Source: Stenotrophomonas maltophilia (GTDB lineage Bacteria; Pseudomonadota; Gammaproteobacteria; Xanthomonadales; Xanthomonadaceae). From it: 64,000 bases of DNA. Numbering within the stretch: position 1 is the stretch's first letter; each line of letters starts with the position of its first letter. Both the position numbers and the translations under genes were made by a program. The DNA is taken from the NCBI RefSeq assembly GCF_039555535.1, contig NZ_CP154630.1:1935001-1999000 (forward strand), given 5' to 3'. Below are positions 27,509 through 39,503 of this stretch, piece after piece. The notes below the pieces were generated by a model. That model searched no databases and had not been told where the DNA came from. It saw nothing but the letters and a program-made list of their open reading frames with translations.

Positions 27509-27724
27509 ATGGCAATCGTTCTTTATGTCGGTGGTAGCAAGGATGGCGAGAAGGGCGTGGTGCCCTACGGCTTCAGCAAATCCCGCGCCGACACCGCGCT
27601 GGGGCCGGAGTTCTACACGGAGCGGTTCATGGAACTGCAGGGTGTCGGCAAGGTCCGCCTGATGGCCCTGGAAGGCATGCGTGACGAGATCGTCATGCAG
27701 CGCGCCGCCCGCCACTACCGCTGA
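27509..27724 (+). CDS. Small conserved-looking protein, unknown
   Basis: 71 residues with a strong GGAGGAA ribosome site nine bases before the ATG. Mixed alpha/beta composition (MAIVLYVGGSKDG, then FYTERFMELQGVGKVRLMALEG), no signal peptide, membrane helix or known motif. Coding is supported by the ribosome site and codon use like its neighbours. No function can be proposed. Confidence 0.65.
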   Translation: MAIVLYVGGSKDGEKGVVPYGFSKSRADTALGPEFYTERFMELQGVGKVRLMALEGMRDEIVMQRAARHYR

Positions 27725-27931
27725 CCTCCGCAACACGCGGCAGGGCGCGCCCACCATCGCGCGCCCGCGCCGGCATCCCAGCCCCGGGCCAGTCCGAGCC
27801 CGCTCTCCGCCAGGATGCCGGCGTCCAATCCGGCCTCGCCGCTGAACCTTGCCCCCTGTCAATGCCTTGTCCGGCTGCGTCGTCGATTGCCAGAATGGGG
27901 TCTTCCCGTAACGCGGCACAGACCTGAAGCA

Positions 27932-30319
<2,388 letters not shown>

Positions 30320-30527
30320 GGTCCGTGCCCCCCGTCACGGTTGATCCGCGACGGGGGACTTGTCGGTTTTCCCCGTGATTGCGCACACTTGCGCTGGAGG
30401 GGAGGCGTTCGGCCCCCCCGCTGTCGCTGGGGAGGGCCATGACGCCAGCACGACCCGCCGTCTTCGTTGCACGCTGCAGCGCATTGCTGCGGCCAACGCC
30501 TGCCTGCGCGGGCCGGGGGCAGCGTTG

Positions 30528-32717
30528 ATGGCGGGCCAGGGCACCAACGGCAACGGGTTGCTGGAGCGTCGCCTGCAGGAGCTGGCCGAAGAGCGTCGGC
30601 GGCTGGCGATGATCATCGATGGCACCGCTGCGGGCACCTGGGAATGGAACGTGCAGACCGGCGAGATGCGGGTCAACGCGCGCTGGGCCGAGATTGTCGG
30701 TTACCGCCTGGAAGAGCTGGAGCCGATCTGCCAGAAGACCTTCCTGAAGCTTGTCCATCCCGATGACATAGCGCTGTCCGACGCGGCACTGGACGAGCAT
30801 TTCGAGGGACGCACCGACAACTACGCGTGCCTGCTGCGGATGCGCCACAAGAACGGCCAGTGGATATGGATCCAGGACCGTGGCCGCGTCTTCGAATGGG
30901 ACGGGCAGGGCCGGCCGCTGTGGATGGCCGGCGCGCATGCCGACGTGACCGAACTGCAGCAGGCCCGCCATGATGCGGCCGAGACCCGTCAACGCCTGCA
31001 GGCTGTGGTCGATGCCTCCGATGAGGTGGCGGTGATCGCCACCGATACCGATGGCACCATCACCCTGTTCAATACCGGCGCGCAACGCCTGCTGGGCTAC
31101 AGCGCGGCCGAGGTGGTTGGCCAGCGCCGGCTGGATGCCTTCCACGATCCGCAGGAATTGAACGCCTGGCTGCGACCGCTGGCCGATGCCGCTGGCCATC
31201 TGCCAGGCGTGTTCGAGGCACTCAGTGCGCGTGCCGATGGCCAGACCTATTCGCGGCAATGGACGCTGCTGCGCAAGGACGGCCAGCCACGCCAGGTACG
31301 CCTGTCGATCAGCCGCATGGACGGTGCCGACGGTGCACGCATCGGCTATGTCGGCATGGCCATCGACATCACCGAGATACTGCAGGCGCGAGCCGAGGCA
31401 CGCTTGTCCGCGGAGAAGTTCGCTGGTGCGTTCACCTCGGCTGCGCTGGGCATGGCGCTGGTGTCGCTGGAAGGGCGATGGCTGGACGTCAACGATGCGC
31501 TGTGCCGGATCCTCGGCTATCCGCGGGAAGAGCTGCTGCAGGTGGATTTCCAGCGCCTGACCCATCCCGATGACCTGCAGACCGACCTGTCGCTGGTGCA
31601 GGACCTGCTGGCTGGGCGGCGCAGCCACTATCACCTGGAGAAACGCTATCTTGATCGCGACGGCAAGGTGATCTGGGCCCGGTTGTCGGTATCGCTGGTG
31701 CGCAACGAGCATGGCGAGCCGTTGCATTTCGTGTCGCAGATCCAGGACATCACCGCCCAGCGCAGCAGCGAGCAGCGGCTGTTCGAAAGCGAACAGCGCA
31801 GCCGCATCACCCTGGATGCCGTGGCCGACCTGGTGCTGAGCGTCAGCCTCGATGGCCGTATCGACTACGCCAACGCCGCCGCGGTACGCACGCTGGCCGG
31901 CGATGGCGCGTTGTCGCTGGCCGGGCACAAGGTGCAGGATGTGCTGGCGTTGACCACCGAGTATGCGCCGGGTTCGGTGCTGGACGTGTCGGTACTGCTG
32001 GATCCGGAAAGCAACGCGGTGGACCTGCATGCCGACCTGCTGCTGCGCCTGGGTACCGCCACGGTGCCGGTGGACCTCACCCGCGCCTGGTTGCGCGATG
32101 ACGAGGGCCACGTTCGCGGCGCGGTCTGGGTGCTGCGCGACGATACCCAGCAGCGTGCCCGCCAGCGCGAGGCACGTCATCTGGCAGAGATCGACCCGCT
32201 GACCGAACTGAGCAACCGCCGTGGCTTCGAGGTGCACCTGCAGCAGGCGATCACCCGCGTTGAACGTACCGGCCAGGCTGCGTCGCTGATGTACATCGAT
32301 CTGGACAGGTTCAAGCCGATCAACGATACCTGGGGCCATCTGGCTGGTGATGCGGTGCTCTGGGCGGTGGCCAGCGTTCTGCGTCACGGGGTGCGCGATT
32401 CGGATGTGGTGGCGCGGCTGGGCGGCGACGAGTTCGCGGTGATCCTGTCCGGCTGCACGCCGCGTCGTGCCGCCCGCATTGGCGGTGAGCTGCTGCACAC
32501 TCTGGCGTCGCTGTCGATTCCGTGGGACCAGAACCGGTTGCGGGTAGGGGCCAGCATCGGCATCGCGCCGCTGGCCGGCGGGATGAGCGTGGACCAGGCG
32601 GTGGCCGCGGCCGATGCCCAGTGTTACCGGGCCAAGGCGATGGGCCGCAACAACGTGCAGGTGCAGGGCGAGGCCAGCGAGCTGCCGGGCGACGATACCG
32701 ACGCGGCCGAGGGTTGA
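30528..32717 (+). CDS. Multi-PAS diguanylate cyclase (GGDEF)
   Basis: 729 residues from ATG 30528; a longer frame starting at TTG 30360 lacks domain content. Three PAS/PAC modules (GTAAGTWEWN...ADVTELQQ; DASDEVAVIATDTDG...IDITEI; AGAFTSAALGMALVS...QDITAQ) and a fourth degenerate PAS precede a GGDEF domain with intact GGDEF and the RDSD inhibitory site five residues before it. No transmembrane helices, so it is a cytosolic sensor making c-di-GMP from GTP. The PAS ligands cannot be told. Confidence 0.9.
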   Translation: MAGQGTNGNGLLERRLQELAEERRRLAMIIDGTAAGTWEWNVQTGEMRVNARWAEIVGYRLEELEPICQKTFLKLVHPDDIALSDAALDEHFEGRTDNYACLLRMRHKNGQWIWIQDRGRVFEWDGQGRPLWMAGAHADVTELQQARHDAAETRQRLQAVVDASDEVAVIATDTDGTITLFNTGAQRLLGYSAAEVVGQRRLDAFHDPQELNAWLRPLADAAGHLPGVFEALSARADGQTYSRQWTLLRKDGQPRQVRLSISRMDGADGARIGYVGMAIDITEILQARAEARLSAEKFAGAFTSAALGMALVSLEGRWLDVNDALCRILGYPREELLQVDFQRLTHPDDLQTDLSLVQDLLAGRRSHYHLEKRYLDRDGKVIWARLSVSLVRNEHGEPLHFVSQIQDITAQRSSEQRLFESEQRSRITLDAVADLVLSVSLDGRIDYANAAAVRTLAGDGALSLAGHKVQDVLALTTEYAPGSVLDVSVLLDPESNAVDLHADLLLRLGTATVPVDLTRAWLRDDEGHVRGAVWVLRDDTQQRARQREARHLAEIDPLTELSNRRGFEVHLQQAITRVERTGQAASLMYIDLDRFKPINDTWGHLAGDAVLWAVASVLRHGVRDSDVVARLGGDEFAVILSGCTPRRAARIGGELLHTLASLSIPWDQNRLRVGASIGIAPLAGGMSVDQAVAAADAQCYRAKAMGRNNVQVQGEASELPGDDTDAAEG

Positions 32718-32779
32718 TCTCATCCAGTGAGAAGGCGGGCGCGAATACTCCGCCCACTTCCTCTCGCACAGGTGATCCC

Positions 32780-33082
32780 ATGAATGTCTGGAACCCGATG
32801 ACGGTGCGCACCTTCGCCCCGGCCATGGTCGGTTGGTGCCTGACCCTGGCCGCCTGGCTGCGGCTGGAGGAGGTGCGTGAAGATCGTCTGGCCCAGGCAA
32901 TGTTGCCGGTGCTGCAGGGAAGCGTGCTGGCGCTGCTGGCCCTGACCCTGGCGTGCACGATGGTGGCCAGCCTGGTGCTGTGGCGGCACAGTCGGCGGGA
33001 TCACGGTTGCGTTGATGCCGGCACTACAGAGGCGCAGCATCCATCAGCAGGAACCGGCATGGCGCGCGCTGGAAGGCATTGA
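32780..33082 (+). CDS. Small two-helix membrane protein, unknown
   Basis: 100 residues from ATG 32780. Two hydrophobic helices (about 12-27 and 46-68, the second LQGSVLALLALTLACTMVASLVLW) flank a charged loop (RLEEVREDR). The C-terminal 20 residues overlap, on the opposite strand, the 3' end of the next gene by 59 bp. It follows the diguanylate cyclase by 62 bp. No family recognised. Confidence 0.6.
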   Translation: MNVWNPMTVRTFAPAMVGWCLTLAAWLRLEEVREDRLAQAMLPVLQGSVLALLALTLACTMVASLVLWRHSRRDHGCVDAGTTEAQHPSAGTGMARAGRH

Positions 33083-33314
33083 TCTGCGGCACCAACCGCT
33101 GGAAATGCTCGCTGGCGCAGTGGATGTCCAGGGCGGCGCGGTCGGGCCATTGCTCGATGAAGACGAAATGCCCGGGATCCTTCTGGTCCACGAACAGTTC
33201 ATAGCCAAGGCAGAGCGGCTCGCGCTGCGTGCACGCGACCAGTTCCCGGTACAGCGGAAGCACGGTGTCCACGGCGTCGGGATGGATGAAGTCTTCGGCG
33301 ATGACCTTGAGCAT
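33024..33314 (-). CDS. ABM-domain (YgiN-like) putative monooxygenase
   Basis: 96 residues from ATG 33314. Pattern of the antibiotic biosynthesis monooxygenase fold: MLKVIAEDFIHPDAVDTVLPLYRELV, GYELFVDQKDPGHFVFIEQWPDRAALDIHCASEHFQRL. Dimeric ferredoxin-like barrels of this type act on quinols or other small aromatics without cofactor. Its 3' end overlaps the opposite gene. Confidence 0.85.
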   Translation of the reverse strand: MLKVIAEDFIHPDAVDTVLPLYRELVACTQREPLCLGYELFVDQKDPGHFVFIEQWPDRAALDIHCASEHFQRLVPQINAFQRAPCRFLLMDAAPL

Positions 33315-33375
33315 GCGGGCACCTGTGGATGTGGCCCTGCAGGATAGTGCCGGCAGGTGGCCGGCACCCATCCTG

Positions 33376-34476
33376 TCAACGCAATACTGCGTCCGCACTG
33401 ACCAGCTGCACATCGTGCATCTGGTTGAGGTAGGCCTCGTAGTAGCCCTTGTGCGAGGCACCGACAATGGTGAGCATGCGGGTGCCCGGGTGTTGGCCGA
33501 GCACGTCGCGCATGTTGGCGACCATGCGCAGGTTGCGGGTTTCCCAGTAGCCGAGGTAATTGCGCCCGAAGGCCTCGGGTGACGGCTCGACCAGGGCCGC
33601 GCCGAAGTCGCTGTGGTAGGCGGTCATCGCCGTTTCCGGTGCGTTGTAGTTGCGATAGAGCGCGAGCATTCCATCGGGTTTGGCCAGATTGGCGTGCAGC
33701 GGTTCGTCGGCGGCGAACCGCGCCGTGGTTGCCGGGTTGTCCCAGGCCGCCTGCAGGGCCGCGCCATAGGCCTTCTCCTTGTCCTTTGCAGTGGGCGCGT
33801 CGGCAGTGTGGTCATCGACCGACCACAGCCGTTCCAGGCCCAGGCGTGCAGCGAGGACGCCGGCGATCATGCCGGCCTCGTCGCGCCTGGCAATGCGCTT
33901 GTCAAGGAACTGCACCAGCTCCGGCGTCAGGCTGTCGGCGGCGCGACGTTCGTCGATGGGCAGGCGCAGCCATTGCACCACCGCCGAACCGTTCTCGCCT
34001 GCGGCCAGGAACACGGCCGCAAGGCGGCGGCGCTGGGCCGGCGTCGGGGCTTTCGGCCATTGCGCGAGGAGGCGCTCCATCTCGGCATTGGCACTGGGAA
34101 CGTCCAGCCCGGTCGCGGCCTGGGCCGGTGCCGGGTCGATGCAGTAGGTCTCGACACTGTCAGCGTAGCGGGTGGGGTTGCGGCGCATGAAGTCGCACTG
34201 CAGGCCGGACAGGTTCTCCACGGCGATGGCATTGGGCTGCCATGCCTGCAGGCGCTCGAGCAGAGGCTCCAGCAACGGCTGCAGAATGTCCGGTGTGAAG
34301 GCCTTCGGCAGGCCGGACAGATGCGGGCTGCCCAGCACCAGCACCTCGTTGGGGCGGCCTGCGGGCGGCCCCTTCAGCTGGTCGGGATGAAAGGCCGGCC
34401 GATAGGTGGCATCGGCGGCAAGCGCGCCGGTGCTGCACAGGCCGAGGATGAGGACGCTGGCCAAGCGAACGAACAT
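33376..34476 (-). CDS. Exported DUF5694-like protein
   Basis: 366 residues from ATG 34476 with AAGGAGA five bases before. A signal peptide ends near GALAADA. The mature protein has LVLGSPHLSGLP near the N-terminus and GTRMLTIVGASHKGYYEAYL near the C-terminus, the arrangement of DUF5694 proteins, distantly like the TraB/GumN/ChaN group with paired His motifs. Probably periplasmic. Function unknown; divergent from an acetyltransferase. Confidence 0.8.
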   Translation of the reverse strand: MFVRLASVLILGLCSTGALAADATYRPAFHPDQLKGPPAGRPNEVLVLGSPHLSGLPKAFTPDILQPLLEPLLERLQAWQPNAIAVENLSGLQCDFMRRNPTRYADSVETYCIDPAPAQAATGLDVPSANAEMERLLAQWPKAPTPAQRRRLAAVFLAAGENGSAVVQWLRLPIDERRAADSLTPELVQFLDKRIARRDEAGMIAGVLAARLGLERLWSVDDHTADAPTAKDKEKAYGAALQAAWDNPATTARFAADEPLHANLAKPDGMLALYRNYNAPETAMTAYHSDFGAALVEPSPEAFGRNYLGYWETRNLRMVANMRDVLGQHPGTRMLTIVGASHKGYYEAYLNQMHDVQLVSADAVLR

Positions 34477-34620
34477 ACGATCTCCTTGTAAACGAACGTC
34501 CTGCGGATCGCTGCATGCTCGCCATTTTCGCCCGGCAGGGAACCTCCCGTTGGTCATGCAAACCTTTTTGCCTTGAGTTGCATCGATCTGCCGAGCGATG
34601 CTGTACTCCTTGCCCGGGCA

Positions 34621-35175
34621 ATGCAGAACATGACATCCGATCACTGGAGCATCGACAGTCCGCGGCTGTGCCTCCGGCCATTTGCGTCCGGTGACGCTGA
34701 CGAGGCATTTGCGGGCATCACCCCCGGGCTTACCCGCTACATGGCCTTCGAGCCACCTCCGTCAAAGGAGGCATTTGCCGCCGTCTGGCAGGCGTGGCTG
34801 CCTGCCATTGCCGATGGGACCGACATCACGTTCGTGATCCGCAGGCGCGTGGATGGCGTGTTCCTGGGACTGGCCGGCCTGCATCGCACCGTTGATGCAG
34901 AGCCCGAACTGGGTATCTGGATCGCCGAAGCAATGCATGGCCATGGCTACGGGCGGGAAGCAGTGGCGGCGGTGTGGTCTTCGGCGTCGCAGCGGCTGTC
35001 ATGCGCGGCGTTCCGCTATCCGGTGGCCGAGCAGAACCGGTCCAGCCGTTCGCTTGCCGAGTCCCTCGGTGGAGAGCCTGTAGCACGTGAGCAGGGCGTG
35101 AAGTACACGACGATCATCTATCGCCTTCCTGCTGCAATGCACGAAGTTGCGACGGACGTCGCGGAATCCCGCTAA
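34621..35175 (+). CDS. RimJ/RimL-type N-acetyltransferase
   Basis: 184 residues from ATG 34621 (ATG 34630 also possible). The RimJ/RimL pattern is clear: IDSPRLCLRPFASGDADEAF, YMAFEPPPSKEAF, FLGLAGLHR, PELGIWIAEAMHGHGYGREAV, and VAEQNRSSRSLAESLGG in place of the usual N..S..L motif. Such enzymes acetylate protein N-termini or small amines; the substrate is unknown. Confidence 0.87.
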   Translation: MQNMTSDHWSIDSPRLCLRPFASGDADEAFAGITPGLTRYMAFEPPPSKEAFAAVWQAWLPAIADGTDITFVIRRRVDGVFLGLAGLHRTVDAEPELGIWIAEAMHGHGYGREAVAAVWSSASQRLSCAAFRYPVAEQNRSSRSLAESLGGEPVAREQGVKYTTIIYRLPAAMHEVATDVAESR

Positions 35176-35359
35176 AGCGGCCGACCGCATCGCCGATATC
35201 CCCTCTGGATCCCGCTCCAGTCGCCCGCTGCAGGACCCCAGGCTGCCCCCGATGGGCGGCCCGCGCTGTGTGTTCCGCCGCTCCCAGATGCCGATCGCAC
35301 CCGCACCAGACGTTCTTGCCAGCCGCTCGAGAGGTGCCTGCCGGTACCTGTAGTCCTTA

Positions 35360-35405
35360 GCAACTGAAGTTGCCGCCGGGCATCCTGCCCGTCGGGTCGC
35401 AACCC
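35360..35405 (+). promoter_or_regulatory. Three consecutive stem-loops in the chemoreceptor leader
   Basis: GCAACTGAAGTTGC (35360-35373), CGGGCATCCTGCCCG (35377-35391) and GGGTCGCAACCC (35394-35405) are three short perfect hairpins in a row, ending 25 bp before the start codon. The rest of the 255-bp gap holds nothing else I recognise. No fit to the c-di-GMP riboswitch consensus could be made. Confidence 0.45.
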
Positions 35406-35430
35406 TTTGTCGGACACCGAGGATCAGACA

Positions 35431-37257
35431 ATGCTCATTCCAGGCTTCACGGCGGGCGCGCAGGCGCCGGCCGAGCTGCATACCCGTTGGTCGCCGTGGC
35501 GCGCGCTGCTGGGCGCCCTGGCCCCGCAGCATCGCGCCAGCAACGAGCCGGCAGCGACCGACCGTGCCGAACTCGAGGCGCAGGTCGCGGCGCTGCATCG
35601 CGTGCAGGCGGTCATCGAGTTCGCGCTCGATGGCACTATCCTGCAGGCCAATGACAACTTCCTGCATGCAGTGGGCTACCGGCTGGAGGACATCCAGGGC
35701 AAGCATCATTCCATGTTCGTCGATCCCGAGCAGGCGCGCAGCGCCGAGTACCGTGACTTCTGGGCGCGGTTGGGGCGCGGCGAATATGACGCAGGGCAAT
35801 ATCGACGCTTCGGCAAAGGCCAGCGCGAGATCTGGATCCAGGCCTCCTACAACCCGGTGCTGGACCGCCAGGGGCGGCCGTACAAAGTGGTCAAGTTCGC
35901 CACCGACATTACTGCACAGAAGCTGCAGGCGGCCGATTCGGCCGGGCAGTTGGCGGCGATCGGTAAATCGCAGGCAGTGATCGAATTCAGCATGGACGGG
36001 CGCATTCTCTCGGCGAACGAGAACTTCCTCGAGGTCACCGGCTACGTTCTCGATGAGGTGCGTGGACAGCACCACTCGCTGTTCGTCGAACCAGGCCATC
36101 GCAGCAGTGACGAATATCGCCGGTTCTGGGAGAAGCTCGGGCGCGGCGAATACGATGCCGGGCAATACCGGCGGCTGGGCAAGGGCGACCGCGAGGTCTG
36201 GATCCAGGCCTCCTACAACCCCATCCTCGACCTCAACGGCAAGCCGTTCAAGGTCGTCAAGTACGCCACCGACATCACCGCACAGGTGCATGAAAACCAG
36301 GCCATGCAGCGCGCCGTGGCGCAGACCCGCGAGGTGGTGGCCGCTGCGAAGCAGGGTGATCTGACCCGGCGCGTGGCGATGGCCGACAAGCAGGGGCCCA
36401 TCGCCGACCTGTGCGACGGCGTCAATTCGCTGGTCGAGGCGATGGCTGCGATCATCGGCCAGATCAAGTTCGCCGCCGATACCATCGCGGTGGGGGCGAC
36501 CGAGATCGCGCAGGGCAACAGCGACCTGTCGCAGCGCACCGAGCAGCAGGCGGCCTCGCTGGAGGAAACCGCGGTGTCGATGAAGGGGTTGGCCGAGACC
36601 GTGCAGCGCACCGCCACCAACGCGCGCCAGGCCAGCCAGCTGGCCGGCGGTGCCGCCGATGTCGCCGCGCGCGGCGGAAGCGTGGTGCATGAAGTGGTCG
36701 AGACGATGGCGGTGATCAACGCCTCCTCGCGGCGCATCGTCGATATCATCGGAGTGATCGATGGCATCGCTTTCCAGACCAATATCCTGGCGTTGAACGC
36801 AGCGGTGGAAGCCGCACGCGCAGGCGAACATGGACGAGGATTTGCCGTGGTCGCCACCGAGATCCGCGAGCTGTCCCAGCGCTCGGCCAGTGCCGCCAAG
36901 GAGATCAAGCATCTGATCGATGAGTCGGTGGCCAACGTCGGGGCTGGCACCGCCCAGGTGGAAAGCGCGGGCCGCACCATGGACGAGATCGTGACCAACG
37001 TCCGCCGGGTCAGCGATCTGATGACCGAGATCAGCACGGCCTCGCAGCAGCAGAGCGACGACATCCAGCAGATGAACCATGCGGTCGACCTGATCGACCA
37101 GGGCACGCAGCAGAACGCTGCCCTGGTGGAGGAGGCGTCGGCGGCGGCGCGCAGCATGGAGGAGCAATCGGCACAGCTGCTGCAGACCGTGGCCGGTTTC
37201 CGCGTGCAGGATGGTGCAGGGCATCTGCATGGCGGGGCAACCCTGCGGGTCGTCTAG
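35431..37257 (+). CDS. Soluble methyl-accepting chemotaxis protein with tandem PAS domains
   Basis: 608 residues from ATG 35431 (GAGGA seven bases upstream; a TTG at 35407 is less likely). Two PAS domains of about 120 residues are near-duplicates of each other: each has HHS(M/L)[21 protein letters not shown] and ATDITAQ. A HAMP-like linker with DLTRRV follows, then a full MCP signalling domain with the conserved hairpin [21 protein letters not shown]. No transmembrane helix, so it senses inside the cell, perhaps redox through flavin or haem (unproven). Preceded by a structured leader. Confidence 0.92.
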   Translation: MLIPGFTAGAQAPAELHTRWSPWRALLGALAPQHRASNEPAATDRAELEAQVAALHRVQAVIEFALDGTILQANDNFLHAVGYRLEDIQGKHHSMFVDPEQARSAEYRDFWARLGRGEYDAGQYRRFGKGQREIWIQASYNPVLDRQGRPYKVVKFATDITAQKLQAADSAGQLAAIGKSQAVIEFSMDGRILSANENFLEVTGYVLDEVRGQHHSLFVEPGHRSSDEYRRFWEKLGRGEYDAGQYRRLGKGDREVWIQASYNPILDLNGKPFKVVKYATDITAQVHENQAMQRAVAQTREVVAAAKQGDLTRRVAMADKQGPIADLCDGVNSLVEAMAAIIGQIKFAADTIAVGATEIAQGNSDLSQRTEQQAASLEETAVSMKGLAETVQRTATNARQASQLAGGAADVAARGGSVVHEVVETMAVINASSRRIVDIIGVIDGIAFQTNILALNAAVEAARAGEHGRGFAVVATEIRELSQRSASAAKEIKHLIDESVANVGAGTAQVESAGRTMDEIVTNVRRVSDLMTEISTASQQQSDDIQQMNHAVDLIDQGTQQNAALVEEASAAARSMEEQSAQLLQTVAGFRVQDGAGHLHGGATLRVV

Positions 37258-38693
37258 GCAGGCGGGCCGACAGGTTCGTCGGAGGACTGCATGGCCGAGG
37301 AAAGGTGCACACGGTTGCGCCCGGCATGCTTGGCCCGGTACAGGGCCTGGTCGGCACGGCCGACCAGGTCTGCCGGCGCGGACTCATCGCTGGCGGGCTG
37401 CCAGGCCACGCCCACGCTGATGGTCACATGGCCCTCGGCAGCGGGCAGTGCGGCGCTTTCGACCGCAGCACGCAGGCGTTCTCCCAGATGCAGCGCGTGC
37501 ATCGCCTCGGGCGATGGCAGGGCTGCGATGAACTCCTCGCCGCCATAGCGGGCCAGCAGGTCGTCACCGCGCTGCAGGCAGCCGTCGAGGATGCTGGCGA
37601 CGGCACGCAGGCGCCGATCACCTTCCGGGTGCCCGTAGGTGTCGTTCAGCTGTTTGAAGTGGTCGATGTCGATCATCAGTACCGCCAGGCCCTGGCCCTG
37701 GCGCCGCGCGCGGCGGTGGGCCCCATCCAGCGACTCATCGAAGCTGCGCCGGTTGCCCAGCCCTGTCAGTGGATCGCGCCGTGCCAGCGTTTCCAGTTCG
37801 TCGCGCTGGCGCTGGATCTCGATCTGGCTCAGCACGCTGCGCAGGGCGTAGCCCAGCATCGCACCGATGAAACCTACCGCGGCCAGGCTCGGCTGCAGGC
37901 GCGCGACCAGCAGCGCGACCATCATCAGCAGCAAGGGCAGCATCAGTGGTACGCCGGCATCGACGATGCGTCGCAGGCTGCGGGATATCTCCACTGCCGG
38001 ATAGCGGCGGTGGCTGCCGGCCAGGACGGCCAGCAGCACGAACAGCCCGCTGATCAGCAGGTCGCCCCAGCTGCCGTCAGGTGTCTGCGGCTGGCAGGTG
38101 TTGATGTAGAGCGCCAGCAGGAAGTAGCCCAGCGCGTAGATCGCAAGTGTGCGGAAGAAATCGCGGCGGTCGGGATTGTCCTCGGCCAGGAAGCGGATCA
38201 GCGCGAAGCAGAACACCAGGCTGTTCTGCACGCTGCTCATCGTGTTCAGGCACTGCGTCCATAGCGCGGTGTTGAGAGGCGCCATGGCCCGCGTATGCAG
38301 GTAGTACAGCAGCCAAAGCAGGGCAATGATCGCAAGGTCCACCGCACGGATGAAGCGATTTCCGCCGCCCGGGCTTGCAGCTACGTAGGTCAGGGGGATC
38401 CGGTAGAACACGTACAGGATCAGTGTGGAGACGGTCATCTGCGCAGGGGCGAGGCCGGCCACATTGCGGTACAGCAGGGCCAGCAGGGCGAGTGAGAACA
38501 GGCCGACGGCCGCGCCGAGCAGCCGCCACTTGCAGGCCGCCTGGCTGACACGTGCGCGCCGCACGCAGGCCAGTGCGGCCAGCAGGGGGGCGGTGATCAG
38601 CAACAGGTAGGAGCCGACAGGGTCCTGCGGGCCGACCAAGGCGATGACGAGTGCGTGCGTGACCAGAAAAAACAGTGCAGCACGCAGCGTCAT
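37254..38693 (-). CDS. Membrane-bound diguanylate cyclase (GGEEF)
   Basis: 479 residues from ATG 38693. The N-terminal 300 residues hold about eight to nine transmembrane helices, a sensor region of unrecognised family. A GGDEF domain follows: [31 protein letters not shown], the inhibitory site RGDD and active site YGGEEF. It makes c-di-GMP. It is convergent with the chemoreceptor, overlapping its stop by four bases. Confidence 0.92.
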   Translation of the reverse strand: MTLRAALFFLVTHALVIALVGPQDPVGSYLLLITAPLLAALACVRRARVSQAACKWRLLGAAVGLFSLALLALLYRNVAGLAPAQMTVSTLILYVFYRIPLTYVAASPGGGNRFIRAVDLAIIALLWLLYYLHTRAMAPLNTALWTQCLNTMSSVQNSLVFCFALIRFLAEDNPDRRDFFRTLAIYALGYFLLALYINTCQPQTPDGSWGDLLISGLFVLLAVLAGSHRRYPAVEISRSLRRIVDAGVPLMLPLLLMMVALLVARLQPSLAAVGFIGAMLGYALRSVLSQIEIQRQRDELETLARRDPLTGLGNRRSFDESLDGAHRRARRQGQGLAVLMIDIDHFKQLNDTYGHPEGDRRLRAVASILDGCLQRGDDLLARYGGEEFIAALPSPEAMHALHLGERLRAAVESAALPAAEGHVTISVGVAWQPASDESAPADLVGRADQALYRAKHAGRNRVHLSSAMQSSDEPVGPPA

Positions 38694-38860
38694 GCATTCC
38701 CCCGCCCCCGGATCCGGCGGGATCACGATAGGCAGATGTACGTGAGGCTGGCAAGAAAAGTGTGCACTGCGTCTAGAAGCAATGCTGCCAGCGGTCGCAG
38801 TTATGCGTCAGCGCAGTGACACCGGGGCGGCCAAATGGGCATACGTCGCCTGGAAAAGCA

Positions 38861-38887
38861 AAAGGCCAGGTCATGGACCTGGCCTTT
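38861..38887 (-). terminator. Terminator after tRNA-Leu
   Basis: AAAGGCCAGGTC and GACCTGGCCTTT form a perfect 12-bp stem around ATG, 8 bp downstream of the tRNA 3' end, followed on the minus strand by TGCTTTTCC. Its symmetry could also end transcripts from the other side. Confidence 0.8.
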
Positions 38888-38894
38888 GATGCTG

Positions 38895-38980
38895 TGGTGC
38901 CGGTGAAAGGACTCGAACCTTCATGGGGTTACCCCCGGCTGATTTTGAGTCAGCTGCGTATACCATTCCGCCACACCGGC
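38895..38980 (-). tRNA. tRNA-Leu(CAA)
   Basis: 86 nt including an encoded CCA. Acceptor GCCGGTG/CACCGGC, anticodon stem GCTGA/TCAGC with loop CTCAAAA giving anticodon CAA for UUG, a long variable arm (CGGGGGTAACCCC) as in class II tRNAs, and a normal TTCGA T loop. Confidence 0.95.
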
Positions 38981-39112
38981 AGGCAGCGTGTGAGTGTAAC
39001 CGAGGAGGGCAGGGCTTTCATAGGGGCAAGGCAGATCGAGGCGTTTCCTGTCGGCATCGGCTCTGTGATGGCTATACTGCGCCGGCTTGAATGCCTCCAG
39101 GAGCCATAGCCG

Positions 39113-39493
39113 ATGACAGTGTTGCAGGACCTGAGGGTGCTGGTGGTCGAGAACGACGAGATGAGTGCGGCCCTGCTGCAGATGCAGCTGGTGCATGCCG
39201 GCGCGACCGTGGTCGGGTTGGCGGCGAGCGTGGCTGAAGCATTGCGCATGCTGGAAGACTCGGCCCCGGATGTGGCCCTGCTGGACTATCGCCTGGCCCG
39301 CAACGAGACCAGCGAGCCAGTGGCGGCAGCATTGTCGGCGCGTGGCGTACCGTTCGTGCTCGCCACCGGAATGCTGGCTGAGCAGCTGCCCGAGTCGATG
39401 CTGGCCGGAATACTGCTGGTCAAGCCGTATCTGTCGGCGGATCTGACCCGGGCGCTGACCCGTGCGGTGGGCCGTTCCAGCGCAACGGCGTGA
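39113..39493 (+). CDS. Stand-alone response-regulator receiver domain
   Basis: 126 residues, one REC domain: acidic pair in VVENDEM, phospho-acceptor Asp in DVALLDYRL, Thr/Ser in LATGM, and Lys in LLVKPY. No output domain, so it would act by protein contact, as CheY or Spo0F-like relays do. A TATACT -10-like box lies at 39073-39078. No histidine kinase is adjacent. Confidence 0.88.
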   Translation: MTVLQDLRVLVVENDEMSAALLQMQLVHAGATVVGLAASVAEALRMLEDSAPDVALLDYRLARNETSEPVAAALSARGVPFVLATGMLAEQLPESMLAGILLVKPYLSADLTRALTRAVGRSSATA

Positions 39494-39503
39494 GAATGGC
39501 GCT

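Noticed and set aside
35178..35430. c-di-GMP (GEMM) riboswitch before the chemoreceptor
   Set aside because: Hairpins exist, but the conserved GGGCAAACC and tetraloop receptor parts are not there.
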